DNA of 12,964 bases. Source: Actinomycetota bacterium (lineage in GTDB: Bacteria > Actinomycetota > Actinomycetes > Mycobacteriales > Micromonosporaceae). Each line of letters starts with the position of its first letter. Positions within the stretch are counted from its first letter, which is position 1. The stretch is from NCBI GenBank assembly GCA_005885115.1, contig VAXX01000070.1:1-12964 (forward strand), read 5' to 3'. A program made the translations under genes and the position numbers. Below the pieces are notes generated by a model that saw only the letters and a list, made by a program, of their open reading frames with translations, was not told the origin of the DNA and did not search any database. Below, piece by piece: positions 7,136 to 12,824 of this stretch.

Positions 7136-7793
7136 TGCCACTCCGACGGCCCGCACCAAGGTGCTGCTCGTCGACGACCACGACCTCATCCGCAAGGGTC
7201 TGCGCCACGCGTTCGAGCGCGACCGGCAGTTCGAGGTGGTCGGCGAGGCGGCCACGGCGGCCGAGGCCGTACGCCAGGCAGGTGCGCTCCAGCCCGATGT
7301 CGTGATCATGGATCTGCGTCTTCCCGACGGCAGCGGTCTCGAGGCGACCCGGGCGCTGCGCAAGACCAGCAACACGATGGGCATCGTCGTGCTGACCATG
7401 TACGCCGGCGACGACCAGCTTTTCGGCGCGCTGGAGGCCGGCGCGAGCGCGTTCGTCCCCAAGACCGCGCCCGCCGACGAGGTCGTCGCGGCGGCCCGGC
7501 ACGCGGCCAGCGCGCCCAGCGCGTTCACCGCCGCCGATCTGGCCGAGGCGATGAAGCGCCGGCTGGCCCCCACCGGCCCGCAACTGTCCCCCCGCGAAGG
7601 TCAGGTGCTGCGGCTGCTCGCCGACGGGATGAGCGTGGCGGGCATCGCCAAGCAACTGTTCGTCAGCGAGTCGACCGCCAAGACGCACATCTCCAAGCTC
7701 TACGAAAAGCTCGGCGCCGCCAACCGGGCCCAGGCCCTGATGACCGCGCTGCGGCTGGGCCTGCTCGAAGCCCCCGACGCGCCGAAGTTCTGA
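7125..7793 (+). CDS. NarL/FixJ-family response regulator with LuxR-type HTH
   Basis: 222 residues with an intact receiver and output domain. Receiver: acidic pair D17/D18 (LLVDDHD), phosphoacceptor D63 (VVIMDLRLPDGSG), T91 (VVLTMY) and K113 (FVPKTAP). The C-terminal LuxR/GerE helix-turn-helix spans about 154-213 (LSPREGQVLRLLADGMS, then the recognition helix SESTAKTHISKLYEKLG). It should bind DNA as a phosphorylation-dependent dimer. The gene overlaps the kinase gene by 11 bp and would be its partner, but that kinase is broken in this sequence. It may therefore be phosphorylated by another kinase or small phosphodonors, or act without phosphorylation (inference). Its targets are not visible; the co-transcribed acyl-CoA ligase is one candidate. 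Confidence 0.94.
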   Translation: MSTSATPTARTKVLLVDDHDLIRKGLRHAFERDRQFEVVGEAATAAEAVRQAGALQPDVVIMDLRLPDGSGLEATRALRKTSNTMGIVVLTMYAGDDQLFGALEAGASAFVPKTAPADEVVAAARHAASAPSAFTAADLAEAMKRRLAPTGPQLSPREGQVLRLLADGMSVAGIAKQLFVSESTAKTHISKLYEKLGAANRAQALMTALRLGLLEAPDAPKF

Positions 7794-7800
7794 CCGCTAC

Positions 7801-8241
7801 CTACGGAAGCGGCGCCGGCACCCGTGCCGGCGTCGGCTTCCCGGTCAGCCGGCGGTACCCGAGGTACATCTCGCAGCCCAGGCACAGCCCGAAGGCGGCG
7901 TTGAGGAACGCGGCGACCAGCGCCAGGCCGGTGAACACCAGACCGAGCAGGGTCACCCCGGTCAGGTAGCCGGCGGCGGCGATCGCGATGATGACGAACC
8001 CGAGGAACTGGGCGAAGCGTACCGGCGCGGCCGGCTCCAGCTCGGTCGGCCGGGGCAGCCGGGACGCCAGCAGCGCCCGGTAGAGCAGCCCGTACGGGGA
8101 CCAGCCCGGCGACCACGCGGAGATCGCGAACACGACCGCCTGGGCCAGCGCCAGCCAGCCGGACCGGAAGACCAGGATCAGGATCAGCACGACGGTGGTG
8201 ACGGCCGCGGCAAAGCGCGGGCTGCGCGGATCGAGCATCAT
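7801..8241 (-). CDS. DUF4395 family membrane protein
   Basis: 146 residues with about four hydrophobic segments (near 11-25, 29-43, 76-95 and 97-119). The features I associate with DUF4395 are here: an N-terminal DPR-PRFAAAV block, the WSPYGLLYR region between helices 2 and 3, PVRFAQ before helix 3, and the terminal AFGLCLGCEMYL. That last motif carries a CxxC pair (C120, C123) at the membrane edge. The ATG at 8241 overlaps the upstream thioredoxin-like gene's TGA by 4 bp (ATGA). It is the last gene of the leftward operon and converges on the response regulator with a 7-bp gap. No biochemical function is established that I know of. The pairing with a thioredoxin-like protein suggests a membrane thiol/disulfide partner (inference). 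Confidence 0.85.
   Translation of the reverse strand: MMLDPRSPRFAAAVTTVVLILILVFRSGWLALAQAVVFAISAWSPGWSPYGLLYRALLASRLPRPTELEPAAPVRFAQFLGFVIIAIAAAGYLTGVTLLGLVFTGLALVAAFLNAAFGLCLGCEMYLGYRRLTGKPTPARVPAPLP
7810..7835 (+). terminator. Strong hairpin, probable terminator of the fadD15-kinase-regulator transcript
   Basis: An 11-bp stem (7810-7820 with 7825-7835, including one G-U pair) closes a CCCG tetraloop. It starts 17 nt after the regulator stop codon. There is no U-tract, as is common for actinobacterial terminators. The hairpin lies within the 3' coding end of the convergent DUF4395 gene. Confidence 0.5.
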
Positions 8242-8663
8242 CGGGCGGCTCCCGCCGGGAGAAGGGCGGCGATCGCCGCGATGACCTGAGCTTTGCCGGG
8301 GGTTCCGGTGGCCCGGTAGACGATCGCACCGCCGCGGTCGACCACCAACACCGTGGGGGTACGCCAGATGTCCAGCCGGCGTACGTCCGCCAGATGCGCC
8401 TCGGCGTCGACCTCGATGTGCTCGACGCCCTCGAAGCGTGCCGCCACCTCGGCGCAGACCCGGCTGGTGACCCGGCACGGTGCGCAGAACGCCGAGGAGA
8501 ACTGCAGGAGCGTGACCGGCGTCCCGGGGCGTACGCCCAGGTCGGTGAGGTCAGCCACCGGGCCGGTGCTCGGGCGTAGTCGACCGTCGCGCCGCCGCCA
8601 CCACAGTCCCAGTACGGTCGCGGCGGCGAGGATGCCGAGCGCGGTCGTCAGGCCAGCCGTCAC
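8238..8663 (-). CDS. Membrane-anchored thioredoxin-like protein (CAPC active site)
   Basis: 141 residues. An N-terminal hydrophobic helix (about 3-22, ending in WWRRRDGR) looks like an uncleaved anchor, which would place the domain outside the membrane or at its surface. The thioredoxin fold follows: TLLQFSSAFCAPCR with redox cysteines C60 and C63, and the cis-proline loop WRTPTVLVV. The CAPC dipeptide differs from the CGPC of cytosolic thioredoxin. The start is taken as the GTG at 8663, which overlaps the pimB stop by 4 bp (GTGA). In-frame GTGs at 8672 and 8699 are alternatives, with GGGAGG at 8691-8686. The gene is followed by DUF4395 with another 4-bp overlap, so the two are very likely translated as a pair. 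The substrate is unknown; reduction or oxidation of exported protein thiols is the family role. Confidence 0.85.
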   Translation of the reverse strand: MTAGLTTALGILAAATVLGLWWRRRDGRLRPSTGPVADLTDLGVRPGTPVTLLQFSSAFCAPCRVTSRVCAEVAARFEGVEHIEVDAEAHLADVRRLDIWRTPTVLVVDRGGAIVYRATGTPGKAQVIAAIAALLPAGAAR

Positions 8664-9757
8664 GCTCCCCACACTGACACCTGCACCTCCCAGCGCCACG
8701 TGGACTCCACCCAGGCCCGACCCGCCGCGCCCAGCCGGGCCGCCAGCTCGCGGTCGGTGAGCAGGGTCACCAGCCGGTCGGTCAGGGCAACCAGGTCCCG
8801 CCCGTCCACCAGGTACCCGGTCTCCCCGTCCCGTACCGCGTCCGGCGAACCGCCGGAGTCGCCGGCCACCACGGGCAGCCCGACCGCCGAGGCCTCCAGG
8901 AACACGATGCCGAACCCCTCGACGTCCAGCCCGCGCCGGCGGGTCCGGCAGGGCATCGCGTACACGTCGCCGGCGGCGTAGTGGGCCGGCAGGTCGGGCC
9001 ACGGTACCGAGCCGGTGAAGTGGACCGGCAGGTCACCGGCGAGCCGGCGCAGCCGGTCGGCGTACGGGCCACCGCCGACGATCAGCAGCGCGACGTCGGG
9101 TACCCGGCGCCGGACCGCGGGTAGTGCCCGGATCAGCGCGTCCTGCCCCTTGCGCGGCACCAGGCGGGATACGCACACGATCACCGGCCGGTCGGACAGC
9201 CCGTACCGGCGGCGGACCTCGCCGCCGTCGACCCCCGGGTGGTACGCCTGCGTGTCCACGCCCGGCGCCAGGTGCCGCAGCTCGGTCCGGTCACCGAGCA
9301 CCGGGTCCAGCCGCTGCCGGACGTACTCCCCCAGGTAGGTCACCACGTCGACGCCGTCGCCGATCCGGCGCAGCAGGGTACGGGCGCCGGGCAGGGCGGC
9401 CCAGCCCGCCTCGTGCCCGTGGGTCTGGGCGAGCGCCCGGGTGATCCCGGCCCGGCGGCGCAGCCCGGCCGCGAGCAGCCCCAGCGGGGCGGCCGCCCCG
9501 AACCAGACCGTGTCGCACTCGTACGCCCGGGCCAGCTCGGCCGCCCGGCGGGCGACCGCCGGGGTGGGCAGCAACATCCCGGTGTCCGCCCGGACCACCT
9601 CGAACGGCTGCTCGGCGTCGAACTTGGCCGCTCCGTCCCAGGTCGAGGAGTAGACGACCAGCGATCCGGCGGGGCGCCGGACCGCGAGGTTGTGCACGAA
9701 CCGCTGGATCCCCCCGGGACGGGGCGGGAAGTCGTTGGTGACCAGGAGGGTACGCAC
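8660..9757 (-). CDS. pimB: GT4 mannosyltransferase, PimB'-like (phosphatidylinositol monomannoside mannosyltransferase)
   Basis: 365 residues with the two-domain GT-B fold of family GT4. In mycobacteria the PimB' enzyme uses GDP-mannose to add the second mannose to phosphatidylinositol monomannoside on the cytoplasmic face of the membrane. Landmarks shared with Rv2188c, as I recall it: LLVTNDFPPRPGGIQ at 4-18 (donor loop), VWFGAAAPL at 84-92, THGHEAGW with H113/H115, IGDGVDVVT at 132-140, SRLVPRKGQD at 197-206 (phosphate-binding Arg/Lys), AMPCRTR at 267-273, and the EX7E motif E280-E288 (EGFGIVFLE). The GTG at 9757 shares one base with the protease stop (TAGTG) and follows a GGGGGGAGC ribosome binding site. 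A longer in-frame extension upstream only shadows the protease gene. It sits near the fadD15-like gene, as in M. tuberculosis. The exact acceptor in this organism is inferred. Confidence 0.9.
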   Translation of the reverse strand: MRTLLVTNDFPPRPGGIQRFVHNLAVRRPAGSLVVYSSTWDGAAKFDAEQPFEVVRADTGMLLPTPAVARRAAELARAYECDTVWFGAAAPLGLLAAGLRRRAGITRALAQTHGHEAGWAALPGARTLLRRIGDGVDVVTYLGEYVRQRLDPVLGDRTELRHLAPGVDTQAYHPGVDGGEVRRRYGLSDRPVIVCVSRLVPRKGQDALIRALPAVRRRVPDVALLIVGGGPYADRLRRLAGDLPVHFTGSVPWPDLPAHYAAGDVYAMPCRTRRRGLDVEGFGIVFLEASAVGLPVVAGDSGGSPDAVRDGETGYLVDGRDLVALTDRLVTLLTDRELAARLGAAGRAWVESTWRWEVQVSVWGA

Positions 9758-10989
9758 TACCGCTCCCCCCGCGCGTACGCCCGGGCGGCGGCCATCCGCT
9801 CGACCGTGGTCGGGTGGGTGGCGAAGATGACGTGTTCCAGCCGGGGCGGATCGGGGTCGGCGAGGTTGACCGCCGCCAGCCGCCCCTCCATCGCCTCGAA
9901 GGTGACCGGGTCGTCGGTCAGGGCGAGCGCGTGCGCGTCGGCCCGCGCCTCCACCCGGCGCGACAACGCGTTCTGCGGCGGACCGGCAACCAGCCCGGCG
10001 AGGGTGGCGAAGACGAGCAGCAGCGCGATCCCGCGCGGGTCGGTGATCCGGTCGACCCCGGCCAACCCCAACGGGGTACGCCATTGGCCCAGCAGGTACA
10101 CCGCGATGACCGCGCCCGCGGCACCGAGGGCTCCCAGGATGGTGCCGGTGGCCACGTCCCGGTCCTTGGCGTGGCCCAGTTCGTGGGCGACGACGCTGGC
10201 CACCTCGGCCGGGTCGGCGCGCTCGACGAGGGTGTCGTAGACCACGATCCGCCGGGTCGGCCCGAGCCCCGAGACGTACGCGTTGACCGACCGGGTACGC
10301 CGGGACGCGTCGGCGACCAGGACGTCGCGCACCGGTACGCCGTCCCGCTCGGCGAGCCCGAGGAGCCGGGTCCGCAGCGGCCCCTCGGCCATCGGCGTGA
10401 ACCGGTTGAAGATCGGCTCGACGAGCACCGGGAACACGAACGACAGCAGTACGGTCAGCCCGGCCGCGCCCAGCGCCGCCCAGATCCACCAGGCCGGCGA
10501 CGAGTGGGCGATCGCGTAGAACCCGAGCAGCGTCACGGCGCCGAGTACGGCACCGACCCCGTACCCCTTGAGCACGTCGACGGTCCAGCCGCGCCAGGTC
10601 TGGGTGGACAGCCCGTACCGGCGCAGGATCACCTCACGCCGGGCGTCCAGCGGCAGCGTGACCAGCCCGGCGAGGAACACCACGATCAGCCCGCCGAGGA
10701 CCGCCTGTCCCGGCCAGCCGCCCGGGACGGCGCCGACGATCCGCGCGCCGAGCGGGGTGAGCCCGAGGACGAGGACCACGACCAGGGACAGCGCCCGCGA
10801 GGCGTACCCCCAGGGTCGTAGCGATTTGCGGAAAGCGCGCCCCCGCGCGACCGCCTCGGCCGGCAGCGCGGCCAGCGCGGCCCGTTGATCGGGCACCGGA
10901 GCCGGCGGCCGCCGCATCGGTATCCGCGCGAGCGCGACCGCCACCGCGGCGACGACGAGGGCGACCAGCAGCACCACCGGAGCGATCAC
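9757..10989 (-). CDS. M48-family (STE24/CAAX prenyl protease-like) membrane metallopeptidase
   Basis: 410 residues, a normal length for the Ste24-like M48 group. Multiple membrane segments are visible (about 4-22, 66-88, 96-114, 143-161, 167-190, 283-301, 320-337). The zinc site is complete: HELGH at 269-273, with E348 and D351 in the conserved EARAD. The flanking NAYVSGLGPTRRIVVYDTLV and FATHPTTVERM blocks are also family hallmarks. Such enzymes degrade or process membrane proteins at the cytoplasmic membrane; the CAAX label is homology only, since bacteria do not prenylate proteins this way. The start is the GTG at 10989, which lacks a good ribosome binding site but stands 6 nt after a TAAGCT hexamer. 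It lies 9 bp after the small Cys-rich gene and overlaps pimB by one base. Confidence 0.92.
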   Translation of the reverse strand: MIAPVVLLVALVVAAVAVALARIPMRRPPAPVPDQRAALAALPAEAVARGRAFRKSLRPWGYASRALSLVVVLVLGLTPLGARIVGAVPGGWPGQAVLGGLIVVFLAGLVTLPLDARREVILRRYGLSTQTWRGWTVDVLKGYGVGAVLGAVTLLGFYAIAHSSPAWWIWAALGAAGLTVLLSFVFPVLVEPIFNRFTPMAEGPLRTRLLGLAERDGVPVRDVLVADASRRTRSVNAYVSGLGPTRRIVVYDTLVERADPAEVASVVAHELGHAKDRDVATGTILGALGAAGAVIAVYLLGQWRTPLGLAGVDRITDPRGIALLLVFATLAGLVAGPPQNALSRRVEARADAHALALTDDPVTFEAMEGRLAAVNLADPDPPRLEHVIFATHPTTVERMAAARAYARGER

Positions 10990-10995
10990 GGCCCA

Positions 10996-11001
10996 AGCTT
11001 A
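10996..11001 (-). promoter_or_regulatory. Candidate leaderless -10 element for the M48-pimB-thioredoxin-DUF4395 operon
   Basis: TAAGCT on the minus strand fits TANNNT and is 6 nt from the GTG at 10989. Its first three bases are the TAA stop codon of the upstream 67-aa gene. No Shine-Dalgarno sequence is seen between. Confidence 0.4.
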
Positions 11002-11202
11002 GGCGGCGCGACTGTGCCCCGGCGGATCGCGCGGGACCAGCCGCAGATGGGGTACGACACCGGCGTCGGCGAGTACCCGCAGCGCGCTGCGTTCGGCCTC
11101 GTCCAGCTCCACGCCCTCGGGCGGGGCGCCGAGCATCACGCTGACCACGCAGCCGCCGCAGGCGAGCCCACGCACCACACAGTTCTCACAGTCGATAACC
11201 AT
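10999..11202 (-). CDS. Small conserved protein with CxxC-x6-CxxC motif
   Basis: 67 residues beginning MVIDCENCVVRGLACGGCVV. Four cysteines, C5, C8, C15 and C18, form two CxxC pairs six residues apart, fitting a zinc-ribbon or small Fe-S site. The rest (SVMLGAPPEGVELDEAERSALRVLADAGVVPHLRLVPRD) reads as a short beta strand and a helix. I know similar small proteins from actinobacteria but not a function. The frame remains open far upstream, but the only credible starts are the ATG at 11202 and a GTG at 11220. The ATG is favoured because TACCGT stands exactly 7 nt before it. The gene sits between the 59-bp repeat array and the M48 gene. The upstream open frame is a by-product of the repeat array. 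Confidence 0.75.
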   Translation of the reverse strand: MVIDCENCVVRGLACGGCVVSVMLGAPPEGVELDEAERSALRVLADAGVVPHLRLVPRDPPGHSRAA

Positions 11203-11209
11203 GTCACTG

Positions 11210-11215
11210 ACGGTA
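11210..11215 (-). promoter_or_regulatory. Candidate leaderless -10 element for the 67-aa gene
   Basis: TACCGT on the minus strand, followed by 7 nt and the ATG at 11202. It fits TANNNT with leaderless spacing. No ribosome binding site precedes the ATG. The region between this element and the repeat array (11216-11239) is comparatively AT-rich and may hold the -35. Confidence 0.5.
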
Positions 11216-11239
11216 GGCACGGGGTACGACAGTAATGTC

Positions 11240-11409
11240 TTGGCGGCCTGCCCGGCCGCCCGCAGCGCCTGGACCGACGGTCGGCGCGCGATATCCCGTT
11301 GGCGGCCTGCCCCGCCGCCCGCAGCGCCTGGACCGACGGTCGGCGCGCGATATCCCGTTGGCGGCCTGTCCGGCCGCCCGCAGCGCCTGGACCGACGGTC
11401 GGCGCGCGA
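11240..11409. repeat. Three tandem 59-bp direct repeats (third truncated to 52 bp)
   Basis: Units lie at 11240-11298, 11299-11357 and 11358-11409, with no spacers. Unit 2 differs from unit 1 only at 11313 (G to C), and unit 3 only at 11369 (C to T). The third unit loses its last 7 bases and ends 2 nt from the NYN gene's stop codon. Each unit holds an inverted repeat (GGCGGCC-N5-GGCCGCC at 11242-11260 in unit 1), a second short palindrome (GACCGACGGTC) and a GATATC site near its end. The array fills most of the 209-bp gap between two same-strand genes. 59 is not a multiple of three, so the array is not a coding repeat. It resembles the intergenic minisatellites (MIRU/VNTR) of mycobacteria in size and setting. 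Confidence 0.95.
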
Positions 11410-11411
11410 GA

Positions 11412-12773
11412 TCAGACCCGGCCGAGCCGCCGGATCAACGTCAGGGACCCGAGCGGGTACGCGCCGTGGCGGCGTACGCCGTCGGCGACCTCCCGGTCGG
11501 AGGAGATCACCACGATCGGCCGGCCCGCCGGCTCGGCGCGGACCAGCCGGCGGATCAGCTCGTCGGCGGTCTCCCCCTTGCGGGAGAACAGCACGCGTAC
11601 CCCCCGCGGGGTCGGCGGTAGCCCGACCACCCGCTCGGCGCCGTCGAAGACGACGGTGACCTCGGCACCGGTCTGCGCGGCGATCCCGCCCAGGCCGCTG
11701 ACCAGCCGGCTGCGCTGCTGCTCCAGCGAGACGTCCGGGTAGCCGGTCTTGGTGACGTTGTAGCCGTCGACCACCAGGTGTGCCTTGGGCAGCGCGAGGA
11801 GCTGGTCCAGCCGGGCCGGGTCGTCCGCGTCCAGCGCCCGGGCGCGGTTGGTCTCGGCACCCGGCCGGGCCGCCGACTCCGCGGCGACGACATCGGCCGG
11901 CAGCAGGTGGGAGGGCTCCAGGGCCAGCTCCCGGCGCAGGCCCACGGCCGCCTGCCCGATCGTCTCCAGCAGCAGCCACAGCCGCGCGTCGTCGACCTGG
12001 CGGGCCTCCTTGGCGTTCTGCCGGTTGGCGCCGGCGGTCGCCTCCGCCTCGGCCAGCCGTGCCCGCAGCCGGCGCAGCTCGGCGTCGTGGTCGGCCAGCG
12101 CCCGGGCCAGCCGGCCCTTCTCCGTGGCGACCAGCTCACTGGCCCGCTTCTCCTTGGCCTGCAACTCGCGTACCGACCGGCCCAGCGTGCGGTTCTCCTC
12201 CCGCAGGCCGGCGGCCTCCTCACGCAGCCGGGCCAGCTCGTCGCGCAGCTTGTCGGCCTCGACCTTGGCCACCGCCCGGTCGTGTTCGGCGCGGGCCACC
12301 CGCTGCTCGGCATCGCGCAGGGACTCCGCGACGGCCGCGCTGTCGGTCTCCGCCCGGACGATCTCGCCGGCCGCCTCGACCATCTCCAGCCAGCCCGGCG
12401 GGCGGGCGAGGTAGGCGATGGCGGCCACCTCGACCGGGTCGGCGGCGGCCGGGCAGGCGCCCTCCAGGACGGCCGTACCGAGGTCGGCGGCCTCCTCCAG
12501 GACCCGACCGGACACCCGCTGGCGGAACAGCGGGTCGCCGGCGAGCTGCGCGGCGATCGCGGAGCCCGCGAGCCGGGCCCGCCGGTTGGGCGCGAACTTG
12601 GCCAGGCGGCGCAGGGGTAGGGGCACCTCGTCCAACGGCAGGCCGGACAGGGCCGCCGAGGCCAGGGCGACCACCCGCTGGCGGACCGGCTCGGGAAGGG
12701 TCGGTTCGGGGGCGTACGCGGGCTCTCCGGCCGCCCCGTCCGGGCGGTCGGCGTCGGATACCTGCGCAGCCAT
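11412..12773 (-). CDS. NYN-domain (PIN-like, YacP/Rae1-type) putative ribonuclease with coiled coil
   Basis: 453 residues in three parts. Residues 25-140 are helical and of unknown fold. About 145-255 is a heptad-rich charged coiled coil (DAEQRVARAEHDRAVAKVEA and following). From about 330 comes an NYN domain: HLVVDGYNV (D336, N339), VVFDGAE (D377), ETADELI (D404) and ISSDREVAD (D426). These acidic residues match the metal-binding set of PIN/NYN nucleases, so RNA cleavage is likely, though not shown. The coiled coil suggests dimerisation or ribosome/RNA-partner docking (inference). There are no membrane segments. The ATG at 12773 is divergent from the exonuclease gene by 51 bp; a weak GACACT lies 6 nt before it. 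The gene ends only 2 nt from the repeat array. Confidence 0.9.
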   Translation of the reverse strand: MAAQVSDADRPDGAAGEPAYAPEPTLPEPVRQRVVALASAALSGLPLDEVPLPLRRLAKFAPNRRARLAGSAIAAQLAGDPLFRQRVSGRVLEEAADLGTAVLEGACPAAADPVEVAAIAYLARPPGWLEMVEAAGEIVRAETDSAAVAESLRDAEQRVARAEHDRAVAKVEADKLRDELARLREEAAGLREENRTLGRSVRELQAKEKRASELVATEKGRLARALADHDAELRRLRARLAEAEATAGANRQNAKEARQVDDARLWLLLETIGQAAVGLRRELALEPSHLLPADVVAAESAARPGAETNRARALDADDPARLDQLLALPKAHLVVDGYNVTKTGYPDVSLEQQRSRLVSGLGGIAAQTGAEVTVVFDGAERVVGLPPTPRGVRVLFSRKGETADELIRRLVRAEPAGRPIVVISSDREVADGVRRHGAYPLGSLTLIRRLGRV

Positions 12774-12812
12774 CTGTCCAGTGTCGCAGAGTGAACTGTC
12801 ATACCCCAGCCA

Positions 12813-12818
12813 TACGGT
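12813..12818 (+). promoter_or_regulatory. Candidate leaderless -10 element for the DEDDh exonuclease
   Basis: TACGGT fits TANNNT and stands 6 nt before the GTG at 12825, with no Shine-Dalgarno sequence between. It lies in the 51-bp divergent region shared with the NYN gene. Confidence 0.45.
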
Positions 12819-12824
12819 TTGCCG

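Noticed and set aside
8241..9002. Longer thioredoxin-like protein starting at 9002
   Set aside because: The added N-terminus is an Arg/Gly-rich shadow of pimB. Overlap coupling and the hydrophobic anchor support the GTG at 8663.
8660..10489. A 609-residue glycosyltransferase with a long N-terminal extension
   Set aside because: The extra 244 residues are an out-of-frame reading of the M48 protease gene. The GTG at 9757 with a ribosome binding site gives a normal 365-residue enzyme.
11240..11409. The tandem units as a CRISPR array
   Set aside because: The 59-bp units abut with no variable spacers, and no cas gene is near.
11201..11659. The repeated translation PAARSAWTDGRR in plus-strand frames as a repeat protein
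   Set aside because: The unit is 59 bp, so the frame shifts with every copy; no start signal or homologous domain is present, and the frame runs antisense into the NYN gene.
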